Source: Chara braunii
Taxonomy: Eukaryota > Streptophyta > Charophyceae > Charales > Characeae
NCBI GenBank assembly: GCA_003427395.1
Contig: BFEA01000012.1
Span: 3,360,333 to 3,383,330, forward strand
Direction of reading: 5' to 3'
Length of the DNA: 22,998 bases
Position 1 is the stretch's first letter. Every line of letters starts with the position of its first letter. Of this stretch, positions 8,680 to 18,636 are shown piece by piece. A program made the translations under genes and the position numbers. The notes under the pieces are model-generated. The model ran no database searches and was not told where the DNA came from. It saw only the letters and a list, made by a program, of their open reading frames with translations.

Positions 8680-10500
8680 TAGCCTTTAGTTGACCTAGTC
8701 AAACGCAAGCAACACAACATTCCTCCCATCCTTCCTCCAGATGCACTCCCACAATATGCTTTCAGTCAATACAACAAAAAACTGAAACTGAATGTGCACA
8801 ATCATTCTTTTATTTTAAGTCTGGTTTATCCTGAAAGTCAAACATAAAAGTCAAAGTAGGGATGACAGGCAACATACTCAGTCAAACATAGCAAGAAATA
8901 CAGTTAGGGGTTATACTGGGTTTATAAAAGGAAAGCAAATAGTTACCTCTCTGTTCCCTGCCTCCAAAACCTCACCTAGGTTCCGACAGAGCTCCCGCAA
9001 TCGGTGGGCAGACTCCCCACAGAGTCTTCCTGCGGTTCTACAAGTTGTAATCCCGCCTGTCGCCACCCTCGCAGAACAGGATTAAACTTAAAGTAAAAAA
9101 GGTAGAAGAAGAGGTTTCAGACTTTCGAAATACGAGAAGGGGACAAACTCAACTCACAGGAGAGGGCCTTGATACCTTGAATCGCCTGAGGGCCCCGCAA
9201 TGATGGTCAAAACGCTGCAACAACTGGGTCAAACTGAAGTCAAAATGTTGGCTGCTGACTATCTAGCAACTCACCTATTTGCGGTAATAACTCCCCCTCA
9301 CCAATCGCAATCACCTCACAGCACCCCCGACCCCAAGTGTAGTGGTCACTGGTAAGTCCACAACTCGTGGCTTGCCCCCAACTACTTCATTCGGCAGGCT
9401 GAGCAATACTTTTGTTAGCAGACAATTCTTCAAGCTGTGTCTCAGTTGCAGCTAGTTCGCTCAATGGACTGAGCCGCACATCAGTCACACGCTAGGTCTG
9501 CAACTTTGTTCTTGCATGATGCTGTTTGCACCGGTTTTAAGTCAGTAACATCGCCAAAGCATGGTAGCAGCAAAAGAGACACCTACGGACCTAGCCAAGT
9601 CCGACCTCCATTGCCACTGTGTTCCATCCGAATATGTGACAAGCAGCAACCAAAAGGCAGCCGCCCACTTTGTTCGTGCGGGTCCTCACAGGGTAACAGG
9701 TGTGTGTTTCAACTCCTTCTCCTCTATTCTTCGCCCACTTGCTGTGTCCATAGCGAACGTTGCTCCCCTCCTCTCCCCTCTCCACTCGACTGACCGATAA
9801 CAAGTCGCAACGACAATGACCACGGTGTCCAACCTCACCATCCACACACCCTCGTTTGGCGAGTCAGAAAGAGCAACTCATCCAACATTTGTCAAATATG
9901 TAGATGCGGTTGAATCTTTTCCCCAAACCAAGGTTTGGTACAATGCAATAGCCCGACCTTTATCTCCTTTGCGAACACCTCGGTCACACCATGCGTTAGT
10001 AGGCAATGATGGGCAGCAGCGTCCCTGCTGTACTTCGTCCACAGTGACAAGTAGTAGATCATACGTACAACGGGAATCCCCTTCTCGTGAACTACAGATA
10101 GGCTAGAGAGACCATAATGACAAATTGCACAATTGAGATCATCATGGTTAGGAATACAAACTGCCCACGAGATTATTCCTTCCGAGGCTTCCATTACTTC
10201 TCCCTTCCAAATGCATTTAGCTCATTATTCGACCATATACGTTGCAAATAGTATGGATCATTAGCTGAGGTCGATGCCGGTGGCTGTCACGGGACTTTTC
10301 GATGAAAATGCAAACATGCACGGAGACTGATTCAGGGAAAGAATAGATGCGAGGGGTTATGTGACCGCAAAGAAGGAGGACGATTGAGATGGCAATTATT
10401 TTTATCTCTCGCACAATACTCTCCCTGCTCGTACCGGTGAAGCCCCTAACTAACCCCCAAGTCCACTATCACCGTTCAGCTCGCCTTGCCTTATAACATC
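8680..10500. other. Unassigned, mostly noncoding
   Basis: The left part is AT-rich, and GC content rises from about 8950. Overlapping frames at 9506-9845 and 9816-10194 on both strands are under 101 codons and carry no motif I recognise. I see no tRNA-like or splice-supported gene. Confidence 0.4.
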
Positions 10501-12330
10501 GAAATCGCACCTTAAGGAACGGGCGGCTATGCGACGTTCACTCCCTTCAAAGTCACTTTCATCTCTATATCGTGCATCTCCTATCTTTCATAGCCACCGA
10601 ACTAACAACCTACTGCGACAACTATTCTTACCAACCGAATCGTCACATCGGAAAACCTCAGAATCGAGCTTTAAATCGCCCAAATTCGTTAAGGAACGGG
10701 TGCGCTCGACTCTCTGCTCCTCGCACCTTCCCCCTCCACCATCTCTTTCCCTGCGCTCGTTCTCCGTTGTTTTCTTATTCGTGCCACTCCCCTTCGCACA
10801 AATGCAGTTCTACGGTCGTGCGGCGACAACACTCGACAATCCCGATTCTTCCGAAAAAAAAACCTCGAAGGGAGCAGATGATTTAAGGGGATTACAGAGG
10901 GTAACCAGCTTCCTGGACTGTTTGGTTAGCCTCTTGTCCCTATATCCAACTCCAACGACAGATTTGTGCATCGATACAGAACGTGCCCTTCCTACCGAGC
11001 TTCCCCAGGTCCGCCTGTCCCTTTTTTTCTGCTTCCAGTGTATCCGGCGCCATTTTGCGACCAAATTCAGTCCTTCTCTTTTAACATAGCAATTCGACGG
11101 ACAGCTCGCTACCCCTCTGATGTGTTCAAGAAGTGAAACAGCTACCAGACGCTCCAAGCAATTTTCTGCCCCTATCTTCCATCCGACACTCGACTTACGC
11201 GACCACCTTCATATTTCCCCCGACCGTTCTATTCCAGCGTGCCTCTCTTCTCTGCTTCGACCCCCCAATGACTGTTCCACACATAAACAACGGTCAAAGA
11301 ATCGGGGTATGGGCCGGTTACAGGCCCGCAATACAGCTTCAAAAGACGCGGACCCTGATATAGACCTTGATGACAGCGACAATTATTCAAGTGGGAGCCT
11401 CGAAGACCGCAGCAGGGACGAGTTCCACATACACATCCACTGTAGCCTGCACCGCTGCGGACCTCCGTCAGATGTCCCTGACGCCCAAGCCTAGTCGATC
11501 GGGCCCCCACTGCATGCTCCTTCGTTGGAGGCTTGAGCACGGATGTGGTTGCTATGGGGTTCCCCGTAATGCTATAAAGGGATAACTTAGGCGCAATCGT
11601 GAAAATAGTTTGTAACCACATTTCAGGGAACCCCGCGAATACAACACACCCGTACATGATCTCACCGGACCCAAAACGTAGGTCATATATATTCACCATT
11701 ACCGACCCCTTGTGCCTCATGTGCTATTACAAACTCAACCCTGAGCGCGCCCTGTGCTCATCTACATGGCGTGGTAGAGGACTTTTGCCAGCATCCCGAG
11801 CACACAGATCCGTCGAATGAGGCGCGCACTCAAGATCCTCGACTGCCGTGATGACATTTAAATGCGGCGTCACGTCCGAATCAGAAAAACGTCGGAGCCT
11901 ACAAAAAAAATAAAAAAATGATACAACAATAAATAATACAAAATATATTTATAACTTTTAATCGTCAAACTATGACGACGAGGGAAAACGAACCACTAAT
12001 ACCGCCTTGACTACGTCGATAGCAAAACCAAATGGGGATAGCCCGACTGTGCCCTCCGCGCTATTCCGATATCCCTACGTTGTCGCCACTCGATCTCGAT
12101 CTCTGAGTCCCCCGAATAGAAGTCCGATACTATAACCGCTAGTGCTAGGCCCAAGGTTGGGTTTAGTTTTGACTGATGCCTTAATAAACCGATACTGCGC
12201 GATGTGCAGACCTATAAAAAACGTTTTCAAAACCACATTGTTGTCAACGTCGCCCTCCGCACGTACGCATAAGTCACAGGTAAGCGCAATCGTCCAACGA
12301 AACATAATCTTTTTAATCCTAGTTTAATCA
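10501..12330. other. Unassigned stretch with long but motif-free frames
   Basis: The longest frame is 10529-11089 on the plus strand (186 codons). It is rich in serine, proline and arginine, has no recognisable domain, and overlaps a 115-codon minus frame. In this much sequence one frame of that length could arise by chance. A 163-codon minus frame (11720-11229) also lacks motifs. Part of 11900-12330 is AT-rich and may already belong to the gypsy 5' LTR or flank; CCTATAAAAA at 12211-12220 is TATA-like. Confidence 0.35.
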
Positions 12331-12677
12331 AAAAATAAAAATTTGGTCGGCGACCGCGTCGACTCTTCAATCAAAAAGTAGAAAGATCACACGCGCCTCA
12401 AATTCACGCGCCCACACACTCTTTAGTCTATTCAACCATCTGGCCAATGTAGACCACAGGCACAGCCCGCTCCTTGCGCTGTATACCTAAACTCTAAATC
12501 AAACTTATTTTTTGTTACTTGCGAAAACCAGGGCGGATACCCTTGTAAGGGTATTCACACTGACACCGCACTCAATTTTCCAAAAATCCTTGGCACACCC
12601 CAGCTTTGCTGTCTTTTCCGAACCCCCTTTCCGCAAACCAAAACACTCCGACCGAAAGATAGCACAGGGCGGGAGGT

Positions 12678-12690
12678 TGGTATCGGAGCC
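12678..12690 (+). other. Candidate primer-binding site, initiator tRNA-Met type
   Basis: TGGTATCGGAGCC differs by one base from TGGTATCAGAGCC, the site complementary to the 3' end of plant initiator tRNA-Met that many plant LTR retrotransposons use. It begins with the TGG expected from the tRNA CCA end and lies 118 bases before the first gag ATG, which is the right place. It supports a plant-lineage host and places the 5' LTR end within a few bases to the left. Confidence 0.75.
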
Positions 12691-12807
12691 AACACGTGCC
12701 GGTTCTGACGTTAGTGAGACGAGTTGGCGAGAGGAAGACCAGCCAACCGATCTCATTGGTTGAACCCTCCTGTTACCCGACAAAGGTCCACCGAAACTCG
12801 ACCAGAA

Positions 12808-14049
12808 ATGCCCATGGCTGACGCCAATGGAGCGACTTCCCGGGTGATGGTAAGCATCCCCGCCACCTTTCCATTTTACCCCAACAATACCCATCCTGAG
12901 GCATGGCTTGAAGTCGTGCAAGCTCAGGGATATGGCGCAAAGGATCTTCCTCGCGTCATCACCCTGCTTCTCCGAAACACCGCTCATAATTGGTTTAGGA
13001 GACATAGGTGGGTAGATTGGGATACCTTCAAAAGAGCGTTCTTGGCATGATTCGACGAAGTCAATGAGGATGCTGCATGGTTTGTATTGAAAACTTGACC
13101 GCAGGAACCCGGAGAGTTACTGCCTGACTTTGTGGACCAGTTTCAAACCGCATTAGACAAATCAGGGCAAGAAGAAAACGCTGCTCGGGACTTGTTCATC
13201 GATCATCTCCGAAACCCAGTGCTGAAAGCAAAGTTGAAAAAAAAGGTTCCAAAAACGAACCAACTACCGATCATCATTGCTAAAGGACTTGAACTTGACT
13301 TAATGGATACACACAAATACATCAGTCAGGGGAACGAAGATATCTCAGACACGATATAAGATGTCGTCACTAAACGACGATCGTGGCTCAGAGTTGTGGA
13401 GCGATTCTACCCCCGACCTGATCGCGACTATCAAGACGAACCCTCAATGGTGCCTCTCCTCACCTCCTGCCTTTTGCTCCTCCCCTCCCTCCCAAGATGG
13501 GCGTCGGTGAACACCGTCATGCCCCAGGCTGCGCCAGTTCCCATTACTAACATGCATCTAGCACAAATGATTCATACCGCCATAACTAAACAGTCCGAGT
13601 GGATGAATAATCTGATACAAATGCAGACTTCTTAGATGGATAGATTGAAACAGATTATAACGAAACTGATAAAATCTAACTCGAGTTCTCCGCGTCCCAC
13701 TTCGCCTTCGTACCCCATGCTGACTGCTCCTCCTGCCCCTGACCAGGCACTTACAACTCCGAATCAGGTGGTCAATCAGGCAGGAAGGGTTGGATGTTAC
13801 AACTGCAAGCAACCCGGATACTTTGCACGGGATTGCCCATTGCCAAGGCGTACCCAGCCCCCGCCAGCTGTTGTGCCTATCGTTTTAAATCAAGGACGGG
13901 TAGCCGCCCTATTGGAAGCCACAAGACAAGGGAAATCTGCCCCCCTCCTTACGGAGCCATCGACTGAACCCATCGCGTCCACTTCGGGATCGTCTTCCGA
14001 AGCGACCGATGTTGTTGATCCGACAAAGTACCTCCTACTAGCGGACTAA
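12808..14049 (+). pseudogene. Gypsy gag: capsid and CCHC-type nucleocapsid
   Basis: The frame starts at ATG 12808 (a second ATG is at 12814) and stays open in one frame to TAA at 14047, apart from TGA at 13048 and 13096, TAA at 13357 and TAG at 13633. The capsid part has the retrotransposon gag pattern: a W-F-R-R-H segment, WDTFKRAFLA, then FDEVNEDAAW directly after the first stop and PGELLPDFVDQFQTAL. The nucleocapsid knuckle is CYNCKQPGYFARDC (13795-13836). Its spacing fits C-x2-C-x4-H-x4-C, but the histidine is tyrosine (TAC at 13819, a single C-to-T change from CAC), so zinc binding is probably lost. The pieces would make the particle shell and bind the element's RNA. After 14049 the pol frame is one frame over. 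Confidence 0.82.
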
Positions 14050-14129
14050 TAGGAGCGATCCGACCTGGCAAAGACGAACTTGAATGGGTGGAACGAGGAT
14101 AAAAGCCCGGTCCTCAGTTTTGAACAGGA

Positions 14130-14783
14130 GAAATCAACGTTCTTCAGATACTTAAACACTTGGATATCCGAGTTCCTGTCCCAGTAGGTCATCTATTGAC
14201 CATATTAGAAGCCTCGAACGACAAACTTCTTCAGCAATGTCAGAAAAATCAGAAGCGCTTTACATATCAGCGCGTTCAGAAAATGCTGAAGAAAAAGAAG
14301 GACGATGAGGCCGAATTAGACTTTCCTTTATCCCCCTCAACCACGCCCGATGCACTCGAGAAGGCTCGAGTCGCCACCATTTCGTATGCAGAGAAATATC
14401 ACTTCGTTCGAGTTCGATCTGTTCTATGGAAAAGTGTGAAGTGTGATTGCAAGGTATGGGGAAAGTCGTTCAATGCCCTTGTTGATACCGGATCGTCTGT
14501 GGTCACGATATCTTTGAAAACCGTCTGAAAAACTGGACGATTGAATTCGATCCTTCCCTTACTCGGGAGGGACAACTACGTCTCCGCAGACGAAGAAACG
14601 ATGAACATAGTCATGATTATCGAAAATGTAGCTGTCAAGGTAGGACGAGTAGATATCCTGGTCAACTCATTAGTAATCGATGTACAATCATACTCGGTAC
14701 TGTTAGGATTACCTTGGGCTATGGCTATGGGTGCACGAATACACTTCGATTCCAAGCAGCTCGTCCTCACACATACTGGATGA
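14130..14783 (+). pseudogene. Gypsy aspartic protease with upstream segment
   Basis: The frame opens near 14130 with INVLQILKHLDIRVPVPVG, a conserved pre-protease segment in gypsy polyproteins. The retropepsin active site is LVDTGSS (Asp at 14484), followed about 77 residues later by VLLGLPWAMAMGARI, the family's flap-distal I/VLGxPW region. TGA codons at 14526 and 14781 interrupt it. The first falls 11 codons after the active-site Gly, so no full protease can be made. Its job would have been to cut the polyprotein. Confidence 0.82.
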
Positions 14784-15641
14784 AAGCCTCAGATGGTTCC
14801 ATTACGAGTCTCTACTCGATCACCAAGAAAGACTTCCGACCTCACCCGAATAGGAATGATCCAAGTCCCGAGCTCAGAAAAATCGTCCGAAAGCAGTGAC
14901 GAGAGCCGACACATGTCCGACGATGACGAATATGACAAGCGGGAGTACGACGAGCTGCTAAGCCACATGCCCACCGAAAAGGAATGGAGCCGGTTAATCG
15001 AGATGTTCGGTCACGAAGCTAAAGAAGAGTTCTGGATAAATCCGACTACTACTAGGACATTTGGCCCAAACACAGAAAGTAGCCAGACAGGCCCTACGTC
15101 GTCTTTATCCCTGAGTACACCCACAGAAACTCATATTTCAATAGCGTCTCTCATGGGAGAACCTATCCTAAAAATTTCAGATATGGCTGACCTCTTGGAA
15201 CCCCCTCGAACCTTGTACGAAGGTGTGCTTTCATTACGAGAAATGTATCAACAAATGAATCAGTACTTTGATTTTTCTGTCTCCCCCACCAGACCATTGC
15301 TCATGCAAAACACTGAGATCGTGCTAATTAGGCAGGAGGCCGAAGCCCCAATCAATGATGTTCCCGATGTGATGCAAGAAATGACTAAGTTGACTAGATT
15401 GGGAATAGCCGCAAGCACCACTGATCTCGAAACCGATGCCGAAATCAAGGAAACTGAAATTATTAGCCAGGCCGAATCACAGATGCTTGCTACTGTTTTT
15501 TCGGTCCGCACCAGTAGCTTCATGCTCTCTAGTGTAGAAGGGAGGCAACCGATAAAAAGAGGGCAAATCGACGAGCGACTGGACCTTTTCGAACGATCAA
15601 CGATCGCCTTACCTGGTCACGTTCCTCGTGAAATTTGCTAG
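14784..15641 (+). pseudogene. Long acidic protease-RT linker
   Basis: About 285 codons, open apart from the ends, in the protease frame. It resembles no domain I know. It is rich in serine, threonine, glutamate and aspartate (for example SSEKSSESSDESRHMSDDDE near 14870-14930), so probably disordered. Most Ty3/gypsy elements have a much shorter distance between protease and RT. After the TAG at 15639 the frame runs into the RT start: SLIDVLHGYAEVLS, then IEHTILTEDHPPI. Confidence 0.6.
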
Positions 15642-16602
15642 TCTTTGATTGATGTATTGCATGGATATGCCGAGGTATTGAGTATGTATGATTATGATAT
15701 TGGGTTGTCAAGTGTGATTGAGCATACGATCCTCACAGAAGACCATCCACCGATTAGCTGCGCCCCCTAGCGCCCCCTATCGATACTCTCCGGCGCAGCG
15801 ACGAGCCGCGTTCGAGAGGGTAAAGGAATTTGAAGCTAATGGGTGGATCGAGCCTGCTATCAAACCATGGTCGTTTTCCGTGGTGATTGTACAGAAAAGG
15901 ACAGGAGGGATTCGTATATATATTGATTATCAAAAGTTGAATGATATCGCAATTAAGGACGTGTACCCCCTCCCCCGGATTGATGAATTGTTGGATGTTA
16001 TTGGTGGTGCTCGATTTTTCAGTAAGTTTGATGATGTTCGTCATGGATTTCACCATCTCCTGGTTCGAAAGGAGGATCGCCCGAAGACGACCTTCGTTCT
16101 CTTCGAAGGGACTTGGCAATGCATTCGATGCCCGATGGGAATCTGCAACGCCCCGACCACGTTTCAGCCCGCGATGAATATGACTTTTCAGAACTTCGTG
16201 CGAAAAACGAGGCTGGCGCAGAGCATTATAAATTATTGTGTGATTGTATATATGGATGATACTCTTGTGTATTTGAGTTCCTACGAGGGACACGTGCAAC
16301 ACATTGAGTGGACGCTGCACGCACTGGGGGATGGTGGATTCAAGGTTGCCCTCGAGAAATGCCAGTTTTTCCTCACAGAAATGTCATTTCTCGGCCACGT
16401 GGTTACGGACAAAGGGTTGCAACTGGAGCCGCAGAAGGTAGCCCCGATGAGAGACGTGCCGGTGGCGACGACAATTACAAAAGTACGTGCCTTCTTGGGA
16501 CTAGCCTCGTACTATCGGAGGTTTATCAAGGGATTTGCGGCGATTGCGGGACCATTCACAAACTTGCTGAAAAAGGATCAGCCGTTGATCTGGACCCCGT
16601 AG
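15642..16602 (+). pseudogene. Gypsy reverse transcriptase
   Basis: It begins with SLIDVLHGYAEVLS...IEHTILTEDHPPI in one frame, then shifts by about 15755 to RLAAPPSAPYRYSPAQRRAAFERVKEF, giving the usual entry of gypsy RT. Recognisable blocks: VVIVQKRTGGIRIYIDYQKLN, KDVYPLPRIDELLDVIGGARFF, motif A FSKFDDVRHGF (catalytic Asp near 16030), CPMGICNAPTTFQ, motif C YMDD (16249-16260), and FLGLASYYRRFIKGFA in the connection region. Catalytic aspartates are intact, so decay is mainly by stops and frameshift. It ends at TAG 16600, where the family normally has Glu, Lys or Gln (LIWTP-stop-CDQAF). The enzyme would copy element RNA to DNA in the particle. Confidence 0.92.
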
Positions 16603-17151
16603 TGCGATCAGGCCTTTCGAGAACTTAAGGTGGCTTTGATCTCGACCCCTGTCCTTATAAGACCGGACCCAGAAAACCCCTTTGTTCTCATCATCGATTG
16701 GCAGCCCGAGGCGATCTCAGCGATCTTGGCCCAGGTGGGACCAGATGGCCTGGAACACGTGGTGGAATATGCGTCTAAATCGGTGCCTTCCTGCAAGAGG
16801 AACTACTCCGCTCCAACGGGGGAATGCTACACGGCCTTGTGGGGAATCAATCACTTTCGGGCTTACTTAATTGGCCGAAAGTTCACATTGGTGATTGATC
16901 ATGAACCACTGTTGGCCCTGAAGAAGTCCAAGGACTACTCGGGCATGATCGGGCGATGGGCTACTACGTTGCAGAGCATGGACTTTGACATCCGTCACCG
17001 GAAACACGAGAAACACAACAATGCGGACGAGCTGACACAACTGCACCGATCTGACAGAGTGCCCAAGAGCGAGGAAGTGACACCGTGGCACGATCCGGAA
17101 TCAAAGGACGAGCGTCAATACGGTGAGGTGGAAATCCTTCTGAAGGACTAG
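16603..17151 (+). pseudogene. Gypsy RNase H
   Basis: Same frame as the RT, continuing directly past the TAG: CDQAFRELKVALISTPVLI. RNase H hallmarks follow: FVLIIDWQPEAISAILAQVG (first Asp at 16696), VVEYASKSVPSCKRNYSAPT then GEC (Glu), FRAYLIGRKFTLVIDHEPL (Asp at 16897), GRWATTLQSMDFDIRHRKH and NNADEL. This is a complete, well-preserved domain with no internal stop. It would digest the RNA strand after copying. It ends at TAG 17149, after which the frame stays open into the PHD-like region. Confidence 0.9.
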
Positions 17152-17688
17152 AAGGACACGATCTCTCTCTCTCTCCCCCCCCTCCCCGGAACAATGACAA
17201 CCCCTCCTTCTTCTGCTCCCAACACCACTAAGTCCCCTCTTCCATATCTGGAATTTTCCGCCAATCTTCCGGACAAATTCTGCTATTTTTGCACGTGTAT
17301 TTCACAGGTCTATGGGGCAGACTGGTACCCCTTTGAAACGGGGTTCATTGACTGGGTAGAGTGTGCCACGTGTGTCAATCGTGCACATGGCGCCTGCGTT
17401 CAATAGCGAATGAGTAGTAAGGCATGGAAGTGTCCCCTGTGTCGGACGGACAAGCTCCCCACGGAAGCTCGATACGAGGCCGCTAGAACTGACGGCCCCG
17501 AATACGACGAAAAATACCGAAGGGCGGAAGTATGGATGGATAAAATATTACTGGCTAAATTAGCGGGCCAACCATTAGACCATCTCACTAAGCATGATAG
17601 GCGCCGGGTCACTGAGAGGTCCCGAGATTATCGATGGATCAACGGTCATTTGGAAAATGCAAAACAGACGGATCGGGATTATGGTTGA
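17152..17688 (+). pseudogene. PHD-like zinc finger and pre-integrase segment inside gypsy pol
   Basis: In the RNase H frame, after a CT/C-rich spacer (17163-17186), comes a cysteine/histidine-rich module: C-x2-C (17281, 17290), C-x2-C (17362, 17371), H-x2-C (17386, 17395) and C-x2-C (17431, 17440). The C-x2-C-x4-H-x2-C spacing, the Trp in DWVEC and the final WKCPLC match the C4-H-C3 layout of PHD fingers. The usual Trp before the His is Arg (CVNRAH), so methyl-lysine reading is uncertain. TAG at 17404 splits the module. A 92-codon stretch follows, whose end (HDRRRVTERSRDYRW) begins the integrase region. PHD fingers commonly bind histone H3 tails. By analogy with integrase chromodomains, one in pol could steer integration; that is inference. 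A RING or other cross-brace finger is the alternative. Confidence 0.7.
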
Positions 17689-18510
17689 CGGTTCCACACC
17701 CATTTCAACGATATGACTGGACCAAATCTGTGCACGAGGAGCAGGCCGCTCATTTCGTGATACGTGTCACTGAAGCGACCATCGACCAGAATCGATGGTT
17801 TTGGTCTAATATTTGCGATGATGTAAGACACGTGGTCGCTAACTGTCTAGTATGCGCTGCCGATCGTGCACCTCTTTGTGGACCTAACACGATAATCCCG
17901 ACAGAGGTAGAACGCTCTTTCCAGCGAGTCAGTATGGACACGATAAACATTGACGTGCCACCTGACCCCAACTGTTGTGAGTATTCCATTCTCTGGGTAT
18001 TGATCGATTATTTCTTGAAGTACATCAAAGTCTACCCCTGTAAGATATGTAAGGCCTCAGAGATAGCTACGCACATTGACCGATTCCTCAATACCCATCT
18101 AGATACAGAGGAGATTCTGACCGACAATGTGTCTGAATTCAAGGCAGAAGTAGAAAAATTATTAATGTGTCGTGGCGTTACTCTCTGCCACACTGCCCCC
18201 CATGTCTCCCAGTCCAATGGACTGGCCGAGAATGCGAACCGCATAAGTAAGACCGCTCTCTGTAGGAATTTATCGGACAATGACACGAGTCCTTGGCCTG
18301 AGATAGTGTACCAAATCATCGGGATTCATCGGGCGACCCCCCATGAATCCACCGGACTCACCCGCTTTCAGCTACGAACGAATAGTCTTCCATGCGTCGA
18401 CAATCGGAGTGCCTCGGAAAGTGCCGAGAACAGGGGACCATGTGCTGCAAGAACACAATCAATGGGATGATCCCCCCTCTGTCCTCCCCATTAAAATGAT
18501 TGGTTGAGGA
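17640..18510 (+). pseudogene. Gypsy integrase
   Basis: After a frame change near 17680 the integrase is open to 18470. The N-terminal HHCC zinc site is H-E-E-Q-A-A-H (17733 and 17751) with C-x2-C (17844, 17853) in NCLVCAADR. The catalytic triad is intact: Asp in SMDTIN (17937), Asp in LTDN (18123) and Glu in GLAENANR (18228). There are 34 residues between the second Asp and Glu, one fewer than the common D-x35-E. HRATPHESTGL follows. Another frame change near 18390 gives TGDHVLQEHNQWDD, like the GD-x-VL motif of the C-terminal domain, running to about 18500. A chromodomain is not visible. The enzyme would insert the DNA copy into the host genome. Confidence 0.9.
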
Positions 18511-18636
18511 ATCCGGGTTCTTGGTACACAATAAAATTGTAATACTGTTGTGGTATTATGAGTCGAATGAACCAAATGACCAAATCTTACACAAGCCAAA
18601 GATCAACAGACCCCCTGGTCAACATGTCGTTACCAG

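Larger units (their letters stand above)
12678..18510 (+). mobile_element. Decayed Ty3/gypsy LTR retrotransposon with an extra PHD-like finger
   Basis: In order on the plus strand: primer-binding site, gag with zinc knuckle, aspartic protease, linker, reverse transcriptase, RNase H, PHD-like finger, integrase. Reverse transcriptase before integrase is the Ty3/gypsy order. The 5' LTR should end just left of 12678, but its start cannot be fixed because no 3' LTR is visible; LINE C sequence begins soon after the integrase end. Multiple stops (including 13048, 13096, 13357, 13633, 14526, 14781, 15639, 16600, 17149, 17404) and at least four frame changes show it is inactive. The open reading frames were probably one long gag-pol or gag plus pol originally. 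Confidence 0.9.

Noticed and set aside
10512-10700. 12-base direct repeat TTAAGGAACGGG (10512 and 10689) as a target-site duplication
   Set aside because: The 165 bases between show no element features, and the repeat is short enough to be chance.
10529-11089. 186-codon plus-strand frame
   Set aside because: No domain, pyrimidine-rich composition, overlapped by minus-strand frames, and of a length that chance can produce in 23 kb read in six frames.
11229-11720. 163-codon minus-strand frame
   Set aside because: No recognisable motif and it overlaps two plus-strand frames of similar quality.
12505-13005. 166-codon minus-strand frame over the gag start
   Set aside because: It is antisense to well-supported gag and primer-binding-site sequence and has no motif of its own.
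17163-17186. CT/C-rich tract as the gypsy polypurine tract or promoter
   Set aside because: It lies in the middle of pol on the coding strand as pyrimidines, while a polypurine tract should be purine-rich and next to the 3' LTR.
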